Shown in pieces: positions 44,440-55,400 of a stretch of DNA of 64,000 nt. A model generated the notes under the pieces. That model made no database searches and was not told the origin of the DNA. It worked only from the letters and a program-made list of their open reading frames with translations. Source of the stretch: Sabethes cyaneus (Eukaryota; Arthropoda; Insecta; Diptera; Culicidae); the NCBI RefSeq assembly GCF_943734655.1, contig NC_071355.1:210265103-210329102 (forward strand), in the 5' to 3' direction. A program made the position numbers and the translations under genes. Within the stretch, counting starts at the first letter, position 1. Each line of letters starts with the position of its first letter.

Positions 44440-45610
44440 AAAACAGATCTTGCAGAAATGTCGGGAGTACAACGTGCCCGTGCATCATATCTTAATTGAT
44501 TTCAAAGCAGCATCCGATACAGTCGATCGAGACAAGCTATGGCAGATAATGCACGAACACGGTTTTCCGGATAAACTGACGCGACTGATCAGAGTTACAT
44601 TGGATCGAGTGATGCGTTTCGTACGCATCTCTGGGACACTCTCGAGTCCCTTCGAGACGCGGCGAGGGTTGAGACAAGGTGACGGTTTATCCTGCATACT
44701 GTTCAACATCGCTCTTGAGGGGGTGATCCGACGAGCGGGCATCAAAACGAGAGGCACGATTTTTACCAAGAGTAACCAACTTCTAAGCTTTGCAGATGAC
44801 TTCGATATCATAGACAGGAACTTTGCGACGGCGGACGGAATCTACGCCAGACTGAAAGCGGAGTCTAGGAGAATTGGGCTAAAAATAAATGCGTCGAAGA
44901 CCAAATACATGAAAGGAAGAGGCTCAAAGGAAACAAACGCGCGTCTCCTACGGACGGTAACCGTTGACGGCGACGAACTAGAAGTGGTAGAGGAGTTCGT
45001 GTATTTGGGATTGCTGGTGACCGCGGACGACAACACTAGTAAGGAGATCCAGCGGCGCATTCAAGCGGGAAATCGGGCCTACTTTGTGCTTCGCAAAACG
45101 CTTCGATCAGGAAGCATACGCCGCTACACGCCGCTTACTAGACCGGTAGTTCTTTATGGACTTGAAGCCGTGACGCTGCTCACGGAGGACATACGCGCCC
45201 TTGCCGTGTTCGAGCAGAAAGTGCTCCGGACGATATTTGGCGGAGTACAAACTGAAAGCGGAAAGTGGCGGAGGCGTATGAATCACGAGCTACAGGCACT
45301 GCTTGGGGAGACTCCCATCGTACATCTAGCGAAAGTTATCAGGCTACGGTGGGCCGGACACGCCGTAAGTATGCCGGACGACAGTGCCGGACGAAAATAG
45401 TCCTCTTCAACAACCCCACCGGCACCAGGAACAGGGGGGCCCAACGTGCACGCTGGCTCGACCAGGTCGAAAGCGATTTGCGACTTCTGAGACGACTAGG
45501 AAATTGGCGACGAGTGGCCCAAGACCGAGTTGAATGGGGACGAGTGCTTGAAACAGCACGAGCCACCCCGGCTCTATGATGATGATGAAGAAGAAGAAGA
45601 AGAAGAAATA
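44440..45610 (+). mobile_element. 5'-truncated RTE-like LINE, best preserved copy
   Basis: The element starts abruptly within the reverse transcriptase (about 44440) and ends after the stop codon with a GATGATGATGAAGAAGAAG simple repeat (45578-45607). That is typical of RTE-type elements, which end in short tandem repeats rather than poly(A). Related, more decayed ends are at 17040-18085 and 22290-23015. No target duplication was identified. Confidence 0.85.
44450..45579 (+). pseudogene. RTE-like LINE reverse transcriptase and C-terminal domain
   Basis: The open frame 44450-45400 contains HHILIDFKAASDTVDRDKLW (motif A with the first catalytic Asp), RRGLRQGDGLSCILFNIALE (motif B), LLSFADDFDII (motif C, the Asp-Asp pair, about 44785-44815) and GLKINASKTKYM (motif D). 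The thumb and C-terminal domain follow, with EEFVYLGLLVTADDN, VFEQKVLRTIFGGVQTESG and MNHELQALLGETPIVHLAK. A frameshift near 45395 moves the end (GAQRARWLDQVESDLRLLRR to RATPAL) into the next frame, which stops at 45579. All catalytic residues that remain look intact, but the endonuclease and start are missing, so the copy is dead on arrival. The apparent ATG at 44450 is not the natural start. Confidence 0.9.
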
Positions 45611-46080
45611 AAACCCGAAAGAATGGAAATTTCAATAGCAATACGTAAATTAATTGCATAAAAGTAGATCCAGTTAGTCGTAAGTCCAATTCAAGGTGCA
45701 ATTTGAAAGTTAAGTTCAAGCCCATTTTGATGTAAGATTTCCAATCCAAATTCAAGTCCAGTTTCAAGTCCAATTTCATATACAATTTTAAATCCAATTC
45801 TCAATTCCAATTGAAGTAAAACTAAGCAAAATAAATTGATCCAAAATGTGAGTCCAAATTTTTGCCAATTTCGAATAAAATTTCAAGTCATTCTTCAGCT
45901 CCAATTATAAGTCCAAGTTCAAGTTTAGTATAGAGTGCAATTGCAGGTCCATTTTAAGCCCAATTTTACGTCCTATTCCAAGTCCCAGTTTGAACCCTAT
46001 TTCACGTCTAATTGCAAATCCCATTTCCAGTTCAGTTTCAGTTTTTCAGTTTGAGCCTTTTGGCAAACTATTTCTGGAGA
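45610..46080. repeat. Degenerate AAGTCCAATT repeat tract
   Basis: Phrases such as AAGTCCAATTTCA, CAAGTCCAGTTTCAAGTCC and TCCAATTCTCAATTCCAATT recur at 11-13-base spacing for about 470 bases. The core word AAGTCCA is shared with the 24-base array at 30.9-33.5 kb. The tract begins directly after the tail of the RTE LINE. There is no coding content. Confidence 0.65.
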
Positions 46081-46084
46081 GCGC

Positions 46085-46605
46085 CCCCAGCAGATTTTAC
46101 ACACAAAATATCGATTACTTTCTTCGAGCCTGTTAGTCTGTTCGAATTAAAATTCAAGTGCAAATTTTAAGTTTAGTTGCCAATTTTAATTTCAAGTCCG
46201 CTAGTGAATCGAGGCTAACGCATATTTTCCACTTTCGCTATACAATTTTATATACAAAATCTGGTAATTGGACTGGTGAGTCCGAAATTTATAACCCAAT
46301 TGGCCAGCCAAAACATGGTTTGTCACTGTCAGTGTCCTACCTTTGGGTTTGGGTACGCCAATGCTTATTTTTACTAAGCTCGAAGTACCACAATAAATCT
46401 CTAATAATGGTCGCAGTGGTTCATTCTCCTACAGAAAAAAAACTCCAAGTAGCCAGGGTGATGAAGAGTCTTTTCAACCCACTTGGTATCATAGCCTTTT
46501 TTCTGTTTTATGGCAAACTTCTAATCTAGGAGTTCTGGACCATAGAAATATGATGGAACCAGAAAGTTTCATGAGACCATAACGGGCGCTGGCAGCACTG
46601 GGTAA
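46085..46605. other. Unassigned DNA between repeats
   Basis: A plus-strand open frame of 123 codons (46158-46529) is present, but its start lies in AT-rich repeat-like DNA and its product shows no domain I recognise. A chance frame is likely. Confidence 0.3.
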
Positions 46606-46607
46606 AA

Positions 46608-46880
46608 TTCCCAGCTAACATTTTCGTTCGTATATCAAAGTGAAAAATGAGAAATATGTACCGATATATATCTTGAAAAATCGCACTAGATGCACGAAAC
46701 CAGCATATGCGTACTATTTTGGAGGCGATATACGTACTGCAGATTATTCGTAAACAATTCACATTCATAAGTATTTGTATACGATGAGATCCGACTCAAC
46801 ATGATCAGTTCCATAATCCTATACAATTCTGTGAAGAAAATCGTATGTAATTCAGTCGTCATCATTTTGTACGATTGAAT
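46608..46880 (+). repeat. Interspersed repeat family C, copy 2
   Basis: It begins CCCAGCTAACATTTTCGTTC and continues with CGATATATATCTTGAAAAAT, TGCGTACTATTTTGGAGGCG and GAAAATCGTATGTAATTCAG. The copy at 61437-61680 is collinear and about nine-tenths identical by eye. It is non-coding. It may be a MITE, but no matching inverted end was found. Confidence 0.75.
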
Positions 46881-46900
46881 ATAAGCTAGAGCGCGATTAA

Positions 46901-47932
46901 CCCCTCTAAGGTCTACAGCATTTTTAGCATCGCAAAATTTACTAAAATGGCCGTAACTTTTTTATCTTTCAATATTTTTTCACCAAATTTTGGAATTTTG
47001 CCGAAAATATTTTCTATTTTCATAATATCTATAGATAATGGCCATATGTCATATGGTCCCGGAGTTATTCCGGAGTTCCTTGGGGGACCGAGATATGGCT
47101 TTTTTAGATAAAGTTGCCAAATATCTAAAATTCGTTTGAAATCTGCTGATTTTTGTAAACGTATCATCGACTGTGGACATATCAGTTACTTTGCCGCAGC
47201 TAGGAGCCATGGTGCGCGCCATCCGGATCCGGGGGGACACTATAAATCCGGAACCGGTTCCCGTAACGGGACATTTCAGCATCAGTAAAGCATGTCGTGT
47301 CGCATATCAAAAAACATCAGCATTCGACACAATAGCGATTGGCGATCATCTCATGTCTCTCAGAGGCCATATGGCCGATTCCAGGTCCCGGACAAGTTCC
47401 TCCGAAATCCGTTCCGTGCTTGAATCACAAAAGAAACCCTCCTCGGATCCGGAACCGGTCATACGGCCTCTGAGAGACATGAGATGATCACCAATCGCTA
47501 TTTTGTCGAATGCTGATGTTTTTTGATATGCGACACGACATGCTTTACTGATGCTGAAATGTCCCGTTACGGGAACCGGTTCCGGATTTATAGTGTCCCC
47601 CCGGATCCGGATGGCGCGCACCATGGCTCCTAGCTGCGGCAAAGTAACTGATATGTCCACAGTCGATGATACGTTTACAAAAATCAGCAGATTTCAAACG
47701 AATTTTAGATATTTGGCAACTTTATCTAAAAAAGCCATATCTCGGTCCCCCAAGGAACTCCGGAATAACTCCGGGACCATATGACATATGGCCATTATCT
47801 ATAGATATTATGAAAATAGAAAATATTTTCGGCAAAGTTCCCAAATTTGGTGAAAAAATATTGAAAGATAAAAAAATTACGGCCATTTTAGTAAATTTTG
47901 CGGTGCTAAAAATGATGTAGACCTTAGAGGGG
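46901..47932. mobile_element. 1.03-kb foldback element between TTAA sites (piggyBac-like ends)
   Basis: Two arms of about 484 bases (46901-47384 and 47449-47932) are near-identical reverse complements around a 64-base centre. The element starts CCCCTCTAAGGTCTACA and is flanked on both sides by TTAA (46897-46900 and 47933-47936), the target used by piggyBac-type transposases, whose elements also begin with CCC. There is no transposase. Open frames of 104 codons starting MDISVTLPQLGAM occur once on each strand, simply because the arms are copies of each other. The very high arm identity suggests a young insertion or arm-to-arm gene conversion. Confidence 0.92.
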
Positions 47933-47939
47933 TTAAATA

Positions 47940-48930
47940 AGCTTCGTGTACCATTTCGATTTTGTTTAACGACATTTGAGATGATTTTCATATATTGATA
48001 TACAATTTGTGGTTGGCTAGGTTACTGCAGCGGTTCAATCTCCTCGCTACTAGCGCTCATAGGTGACGCTTGTAGCTGCTAAATCCGAGATAGCACCAAT
48101 TAAGACACTTTCTATTGCCCGATCCGAATCCAGAGCAGCACATCTTTACATATAGTCAGTCAACGCTACTGCTGGAGCGATGCAAGTTTCCACCCGTGAG
48201 GATGGACAATCCCTAATTTCACGAACCAGAATTTCTTTACGCGCCCAAAAAATGGTATCGTACATCCTACTCTGAATGTGGTATTCGAAAGCTTCAAATG
48301 GTGAAGTAAAATAGGTGTTATTACGGGAGTTGATAATTTCCGTTAGCGTTTAGTGAATTGAAAATTGTAGGATCAAGCTTTGCAGCACCGAAAAATCGTT
48401 ACCGAAATTAATTCAAAAGAATTCACTACGTGGAGGAAATCGCCATGTTTGTCAAACCACAAAGATTGTCCGATAGTCAATGTCCCCATAGAAAAATAGA
48501 GCTTAATCTACACTTTGAGTCTTTTTCTGAATACAAAATGCAGTCGAATCAGCGCTGCACCGAATGCACAGATCAAAGCAAAATTTCCAGTCATCTTTCC
48601 AATCAACACCTAATTACAGAATGCTTCTCTTACATCCCTCTAGTTGGTACCTCGACAGGAACTATAACAGCAGATGACTTGGTCCTAGAAATCCATAAGA
48701 GTGAAAGAATGTGCTACAACATTGATGTACTGTAAATCGAACTCCAATGCCTTGCTACTATCTGGAAAAAACGACTGTACATTATGAATCCAGAATTAGG
48801 GCAGCCCAACGTTTCCTGGTACGCAGTAGACTAGACTAGGAGAGAGTTCTAGACTGAGGATGCACCGTGTTTTCAAGGCACTGGCAATGAGCTAAACTCA
48901 TACTGAAAAGTTGCCAACCTCGCAAACAAT
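47940..48930. other. Unassigned DNA with decayed coding-like stretches
   Basis: It contains the minus-strand coding-like stretch at 48056-48345 and a plus-strand frame of 101 codons at 48430-48735 with six cysteines and several Cys/His pairs (for example CTECTDQSKISSHLSNQH). I cannot tie either to a known family. They may be pieces of one old retroelement. Confidence 0.35.
48056..48345 (-). pseudogene. Coding-like stretch of unknown origin with one internal stop
   Basis: The minus strand reads about 95 codons with a single in-frame stop: EIINSRNNTYFTSPFEAFEY, HIQSRMYDTIFWARKEILV, REIRDCPSSRVETCIAPA, VALTDYM, stop, RCAALDSDRAIESVLIGAIS, DLAATSVTYER. The residue composition and lack of other stops in AT-rich DNA suggest former coding sequence, for example a retrotransposon gag-like protein. 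There is no ATG to open it. The family is not recognised. Confidence 0.35.
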
Positions 48931-48931
48931 A

Positions 48932-49889
48932 GAGTAAGGAGGGGTAAAAGTGCAATGCGGGTAAAAGTGCGATTCAGTGATTTATCGGTGCAGATTCCGA
49001 GTAAATTTTCTACATTGGCATGGATGGGTGACTACTTTGACAGCTTGAATCTAACGTAAACTTTGGCTGCTTACGAAGCATAGTTGCTGAGTTATGTGCA
49101 AATGTTATTTTAGGGCGGTTTTGATGTAATTTTTTGTTATATGGCAAATACGATATCAACAGGAAGATATTACTTGTTGAAAATTTGTAGCAACGACTTA
49201 CATCACTCACATATCTGTTTTGAAAATACGGTGAAAATAATTTACAAAATATATTTCGCTTTTCCGTAATTTAATATAAACCCGTCAAGCGTCTAGCGGG
49301 GTAAAAGTTCGATTCACGGACGGGGCAAAAGTTCGATTCATGGACGAGGCAAAAATGTATAGCTAATTATATACAGCTTTAGGCACTATATTACAGATAC
49401 TAGAAATAAAAGATCTGCAGAAAACTGTGTGCTCTACAGAGGCTGACCGAAGAAAAACAATGTGTTTCCACTGTTGAAACAAAAAACAAACGTTTTGAAA
49501 AGTTTCGATCTAACGGAGGCTGCAATACACCAACGCAAAATAGGAAAGGTGCAAATTGAGAATATTCCTTACCGAAACATAACGCAGATTGAAGATAATA
49601 TGGTTTTGTTAACTACTGCTAGGCTAATTTCATGGATTCTAGCTTCGAACTTTTGCCCCGCGGTATTCGCACTTTTGCCCCGCTAGTGGGGTAAAAGTTC
49701 GAATCAGCACTTGATCAGAAGAAAGAAGAATTTATTTTGCAAAACACTATTACCGCAGATGATTTATAGTTGAATGTGAAGACATTGAGTTACTGCATCA
49801 CTATAAAATATATTATGTTGTTGTCCTTCTTTATATCTCACGAAAATTGATGACAACTTCAAACATCGCACTTATGCCCCGCCCTACTC
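48932..49889 (-). mobile_element. 0.95-kb TA-flanked MITE, copy 2 (inverted)
   Basis: It is the reverse complement of the element at 25603-26555 over its whole length. TA flanks are at 48930-48931 and 49890-49891. Terminal phrases are GAGTAAGGAGGGGTAAAAGT on the left and, inverted on the right, GAGTAGGGCGGGGCATAAGT. It is non-coding. The two copies lie 23 kb apart in inverted orientation. Confidence 0.9.
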
Positions 49890-49894
49890 TATGC

Positions 49895-49990
49895 TAAATT
49901 ACCCACCAGCGGTACCCCATCAGGTTCATGGGAGAGACTCGTTCGCTCGATGAAAGTGACTATTAGACTATTAATCAGGCAACGGATCTT
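49895..49990 (+). pseudogene. BEL/Pao integrase fragment
   Basis: Translation gives GSWERLVRSMKVTIRLLI, the segment with the last catalytic Glu region and following basic helix of BEL/Pao integrases. A nearly identical piece is at 51127-51230. About 30 codons remain. Confidence 0.65.
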
Positions 49991-50187
49991 CTGCACCGTC
50001 TCTTAGAATCGTCTGATCTGCTAATTTCTGGCATGAGAGAACTACCAAATAACAAAACCGGCATGTCCTCCGAAGATGTACTACAACTGTTGGTCAGTAC
50101 GTACGATATGCACAGTAATAGCGATAGTGAGGATGAAGAATCTACAAATACACTTCGAAATTCGTACACCTCGAACTGCAGTAATTA
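49989..50187 (+). pseudogene. Coding-like tail of unknown protein
   Basis: An open frame without ATG reads LHRLLESSDLLISGMRELP, NNKTGMSSEDVLQLLVSTYD, MHSNSDSEDEES, then a short Thr/Asn/Ser end and TAA. The acidic SDSEDEES stretch and regular composition look like a real protein C-terminus. It directly follows the integrase fragment and may be a retroelement gene or a captured exon. The family is not recognised. Confidence 0.35.
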
Positions 50188-50189
50188 AA

Positions 50190-51120
50190 TTTCATCCGAA
50201 CGAATTTTGAAAATCCTTTTCTGAATCTCTACAAATAATCCATGCTGCTTGGATTACACATTTTCATTATTTATTTTGCACACTTACTTGATCGGGCTAA
50301 CACGGTTTTTACACTACGCTATATTAAATTCAACCGAGTAACAATTTTCAATGCGAGTGTTTTGGTAGAGGGATAGCCAGGATCAAGCTAATTTGTTATG
50401 CATTTTGTAGTATTCTTCTTGTACTTTCATATTTGGTTTCATAATAAATGGTTTGAATATATTTGCATATTTAGGAGTTATTGCTGTTGAAAATTGTATG
50501 ATTTTTAAATGAATACTTTAATTTTCTCCGCAAATATTGACGTTAGCAGGTTACTATTTTCTAAAAAAGTATGTAATTTGACTGTTTCAAAATCTTTGCC
50601 AAACATGTCAAATGCGTATAAATACTGTAGAAAGAACTGTAGTCAAAAAATTAATTTTAGTATAGTCTCCACAAAAATTGTTCTTTATCTCTAAAACTAG
50701 AATAGCTATAAGGTTACTTTCTTTGGCAAAGTTCTTTATAATAATCTTTTCAAAAATTTTATAGAACTTTGTTTTGCTGTATTTCTTACTGTTCAAAAAA
50801 TAAATTTTATATCTTACTTTTAAAGGGATTAATCAAATAATCATTCATGCCATATGAAAGAGCTTTTAACGCAGAGAAATTTCTCTGAACATACTTAACC
50901 AGTTGAGTTCGAAAACAGACACTGAGGTAGCCTGCAAGTCGTAGGCGAAATACGTATCTGTCATTGAATAAAATACACATAGTAGAATTAAATTGGATAA
51001 GTTTTCTTATTTTTTATTTTTTTTTTATTTTTAGGTTTCGTATTCTACTAAGACGCTCCAAAAACTTCAGTCGATACTTAACCAGTATAATCAACCATTT
51101 CGGCACAATTAAAAAAACGC
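50190..51120. other. AT-rich DNA, no recognisable gene
   Basis: No protein similarity. Phrases such as AAAGGGATTAATCAAATAAT (50821) and ATTTCTCTGAACATACTTAACC resemble parts of the family D repeat at 56.3-58.9 kb in style but not convincingly in sequence. Confidence 0.3.
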
Positions 51121-51126
51121 GTGTTC

Positions 51127-51230
51127 TAATATTAATGGGACCACTGTGCAGCGGTATGGGAAGTTCATGGGAAAGACTCGTTCGCTCGATGAAAATAGCT
51201 ATTAGACTATTAATCAGGCAAAGATCGTAA
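51127..51230 (+). pseudogene. BEL/Pao integrase fragment, second copy
   Basis: Translation gives LMGPLCSGMGSSWERLVRSM and KIAIRLLIRQRS, the same integrase segment as at 49895-49990. The two share a run of more than 50 near-identical bases, so they derive from the same family or from a local duplication. Confidence 0.7.
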
Positions 51231-51249
51231 TGGCCTGCTCAGTGCTCTG

Positions 51250-51745
51250 CACACATTTCGCTCGATCCATGGCCGTTCGAAGTCAAGTTTCTAGTATGTA
51301 TATTATCAGCAAACCAGGTTCCACTTAGCCGATCCATTTTACCCGCTGCGCACCTTTTCGATGCGTTCCTGTCAGATTGGTGTCGAGCTACTGTCCGACG
51401 TTCTTAAGAGCTGTGCATCCGTACTGGGCCGATTTTCGTGGAATCAATAATTCTTCCAGCAGCTGGTGTATTCATGCTTTATTCGTTTTCACCACATTCC
51501 GTCATCGTTTTGCAATCCTACCGTAGATGGTACTCAACATCTTCTGTTGAAATGAATAAAGAGCGCGCTGGTCCTCCGCGAATATCATGCCCGAGCCCGT
51601 CTCGGGGGTCGTGGCCGTAAAAGACTCCTGCTCCTCCAGCACAGAACTGGAGTGGCTCGTGCTGTATCGAAAACTTGTCTCCATAGTACTCGGGTTTGGG
51701 CAACTCGTCGCCAATTTGTTGTGCGTCTCGACACAAGTTTTTCAT
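51250..51745 (-). pseudogene. LINE C-terminal remnant joined to unknown open frames
   Basis: The minus strand holds EDQRALYSFQQKMLSTIYGR (51575-51515), equivalent to the VFE(R/Q)KVLRTI(F/Y)GG block of the RTE-like LINEs. Further on, GAQRVKWIG (about 51345) matches GAQRARWLDQVE and TAMDRAKC follows. The part upstream (51745-51580) is open in two frames and includes DAQQIGDELPKPEYYGDKFS in one frame and ETSFRYSTSHSSSVLEEQES in the other. It may be an ordinary gene fragment or part of the LINE. Stops break all frames. Confidence 0.55.
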
Positions 51746-51856
51746 TGAAAACCGTACCGTATTTTTACAGTTACCGTCGCAAAAATTAGTATGAATTGAT
51801 CCAATTTGGGCAAAATTCTAGGAAACAACAACTTGAACAAACACAAAACCATATTT

Positions 51857-52126
51857 ATTATTAGAACTTGTTGATTCTTTTCGGTGAAAATCAAAAACTA
51901 TTGATTTGGTGTGACGTTTCTGCCTACTGTTTTCCTTCGGCCATCATCAGACGTAATAACGCGTCAATTCTGCATCATCACTCACAACCAATTGGTAGTG
52001 AGTGATGATGCAGAATTGACGCGTTATTACGTCTGATGATGGCCGAAGGAAAACAGTAGGCAGAAACGTCACCCCAAATCAATAGTTTTTGATTTTCACC
52101 GAAAAGAATCAACAAGTTCTAATAAT
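51857..52126. repeat. Palindrome with 129-base arms
   Basis: The arms (51857-51985 and 51998-52126) are almost perfect reverse complements, and the 12-base centre is itself built on ACCAATTGGT. Each arm contains TCTGATGATGGCCGAAGG and CAGTAGGCAGAAACGTCA in outward orientation. There is no coding content. It is a foldback or MITE-type element; no clear target duplication was found. Confidence 0.9.
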
Positions 52127-52253
52127 ATTAGTGTCACGGTGATCTAAATAAGCAAATAAACACAAAACCGTTGAATTTCGTATAAAAGTATTTTTCACCT
52201 GAAGAAGAAAGGTTCTATACAGCCCAGCAGAATTCAAAAACATTGGACTTACT

Positions 52254-52404
52254 TAAAGTAAAGTAAAGTAAAGTAATGTAAAGTAAAGTAAAGTAAAGTA
52301 AAGTAAAGTGAAGTAAAGTAAAGTAGAGTAAAGTAAAGTAAAGTAAAGTAAAGTAAAGTAAAGTAAAGTAAAGTAAAGTAAAGTAAAGTAAAGAAGTTAA
52401 AGTA
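52254..52404. repeat. (AAGTA)n microsatellite
   Basis: About thirty consecutive copies of AAGTA with a few single-base variants (for example AATGT and AAGTG units). Confidence 0.97.
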
Positions 52405-55400
52405 AAATGTTGTTCATTTGGCCAAAATTTCTAAAAACACACGTGCTGTAAATAAACATTCAACCTTCAAAATATTCAATCCGGCCCAGTGGCGTTTGAC
52501 GATTTTGAAACAAGCGTGGTTTTTTTTAATAAATTCTCACTATGCAATTGTTCAAATTTTATGATTTTTGTAGCTCATTTAAAGTGAATTAAACATTATG
52601 GAAAAATGACCTCTTCAAAAAAAATAAAATCCTCATTGCACATCGCCCTTACTAGTGTAAGTTTAACGCTAAATTCCATTATACTAAACTTTAACACAAC
52701 AAACGAATCCGTGCAAAAGTTTCTTCGTCGAAGTTGACTTTTAAATATATCTTGCAAAAGCTTTGATGCGAAAATCTGCTTTAAATAATCCACCAACGGG
52801 GCAATAACTAGACTAGACACTGGAGCTTTGAATTTTCCATCATTGCCGGGTGCCGGGCAGATAGAGAAGACGAAACTGCGCTACAGGAACGCTCCAAAGT
52901 GAAGGCTGCATGAAACCAAGAAAACGAATCTGAAGATGTACCGAGGACAACAGTATCGATTTTCCATCCACCCACCGAACCCCCGGCAGTTTGTCCCCAG
53001 CAGACCAAACCGACCGCTCACGGCACACCGCACCGTTCCACGGCACAGGTCGGTCCGTTTTCGCCCACTTCACAAGTCGTTTTTCTTTGTCTTTATCGTC
53101 TCGAAGACAGCGTTTCGGTTGATAGTTGTAGGTGTCCTGCCCGGACCGATGACGTCGCTGCTCGTGTGTTGGTGCGGTGCGATGCGACCGGCTACGGTGC
53201 ATTTTGCGCTCTGCTGCCGTTGTACAGGCAGGCCATTCCACTGGGAGGTGTTATTTTTGCAATGGCGAAACTCGATAGTTTCGATGTCTCTCCGGGGAAG
53301 CTGCTTTTCCTGGTTATCGGGAATTTCTAATAAGTGCAATTTGGCTTATTGGATAAGTTTCGAAAATGAAGCTTTTGCGGAAAGGGAATGGAGACGAACC
53401 GGATCTTCTCGCCGCGAGCGTTGATATATCAGAGCTTAATGTTGAGCTGGAATTTATTGCCTAACAACCGACAACCGGTGCGATAATCTAACAAAGTGCT
53501 GGCATCTTCTCTCTGAATCTAAAGCAGCCGGACAGAAATGATTTGCGTTATTATGCTAATAATCAACACCGGTGAAACATGTTCGCAGCTCATGGATGCA
53601 CATGCACACACTAAGCGTCTGAGAAACTTTCGCAACTTTCCAAGAACCTACGGGTGGCATTCACGAATTGCGTAATGCGTTTGGCTGGGTCATCAGCCGT
53701 TGCTAAGTTTATGGAGGATTCCCTACTTTACGATGCGTCTTGTTCGGCTGAATAAACTCGCATGCACTTGCACTCGCAGTCACAGCACATAACGGCCGGT
53801 TCGTTGGTCTGCGGAGCGAAGTTTCTCGGATTAGTAAGATGAATTCACCAGCCAGTAGTGCCGTTTTGCGTCACGGCTGCAAGCCCAATAATTACCGAAG
53901 GGCGCATCGACGGAAGCAGAAGCAGTCGACTTCTGTCTGCAGCCGCCACTGGATGCGAGTGCGAATCGATATCCTCTCTATTTTAACACCTTCTCCGGTG
54001 GAACAACAAACCAGCAAATCAACACGCACATTACCGCCAAAGAGGCATGCGTTGTTGTTGTTGTACGCTGTATTGTGTATCTTTTTTCATCGATCCGAAA
54101 AATACTACAACCAGTTAGTTTGTTGTTTTTCAATTAGCAGTACCGCATATCTAATGTTCGGCAAGTTATCCTGCGGTGCATTCAACAATTAGCGAGTAAT
54201 TATCTGGATTAACATTGAATTGTTTACCGTTTGATTTGAAACTTAACATTTCGAGGCAGACAACTTTAACGAATACAGTTACCAGCTGTCCTAGTTAATC
54301 ATTTAAACAAACATTTCTTAGCACATTTTCCCAAACCCTCAGCTTTTAAGTTGGGTTGCGTGACAAAGTCAATCCTACTTTTGTCTTTCTCTCCCCGAGG
54401 TGGTCTCTACTATCAGCTACCACAACCCTTTCCATTCCATTTTAGCCGTTCACACTCGCCATTAAGAACATATAATCAGCAGATCAAAAGCGTCAGCCGT
54501 TCCGGAAGATTTTTTTCCCAACTCCTTTCCAACGGATGTTAATTGAAAATTGAAAAAAAAGTAAGCCTTAAACACTTTTCTCGCACGCTATCAATCATCG
54601 GGGCGTTCCGGTGCGGTGGTGGTGTCCCATTTTGACCGTTTAGAGGAGCATATGACGATGGTCTGTGTCATGATCGAAATGATATGGTGACATGGTTCAA
54701 GCAGCCCGGGAATGTTGCTTCCCTCTCATTATGGAGCTTTCTGACGCATTGTAGATAATAATTATACAATTTATCAAGGTACGGGCGCCATATTTGATAT
54801 GGCAGTTTGTGTCTTTGGTAAGAATATATAATTTTTTAAAAGATTCCTTTCTAGCAAGCTGATTGGTCGAAAAAGGTAGATATTAATAAAAATACGCCAG
54901 TAAAATATGAGTCATCACAAACTGCAGCGCACTGAACAAAGCTAGTAAAATATGTGCATTCGTTGGTCTTTACTCGACGACACTCCATTCAAGCGCTTCA
55001 GTAGTTCGCACCGAAATGCAACCATAAATAAACACATACGTTCCATATAATTGCATCGCTCACGCCTCTAATAGCGGCGATAATCTGTTTGAAATTAATT
55101 TGCAACATCGCAATCGGTAGGGATATAATGCCAACTCACCCACGGTTAACTGTTCAAATAACCGTGTTGGTAAGCACACAAAACGCACACGTTTCAATTC
55201 GATGTCGAACCGATCACCGATAATCTATCGGTGGATATCAATGAATTCCGATAACGATTGTGGCTAGCATTTTTGAGTGATTGAAAAAATATGTTTGAAT
55301 ACAGTTATTCATTAGTGTTTGTGTGGTCTAAAGTTTTTTGCATGATGTAGTAGCAATAAAATCTATACTTTTTCCTTTTGATTATACGCGGTCATTACTA

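Noticed and set aside
47173..47660. Two 104-codon frames with identical starts (MDISVTLPQLGAM) as duplicated genes
   Set aside because: They are the same sequence read from the two arms of a palindrome, each crossing the centre. There is no protein similarity.
48430..48735. Cysteine-containing 101-codon frame as a zinc-finger gene or viral insertion
   Set aside because: Cys/His spacing does not match a zinc-finger consensus and nothing ties it to a virus; left as unassigned DNA.
53839..54192. 117-codon frame as a host gene
   Set aside because: No domain, no splice context and an unremarkable start. It remains possible as part of an untranslated exon but cannot be supported.
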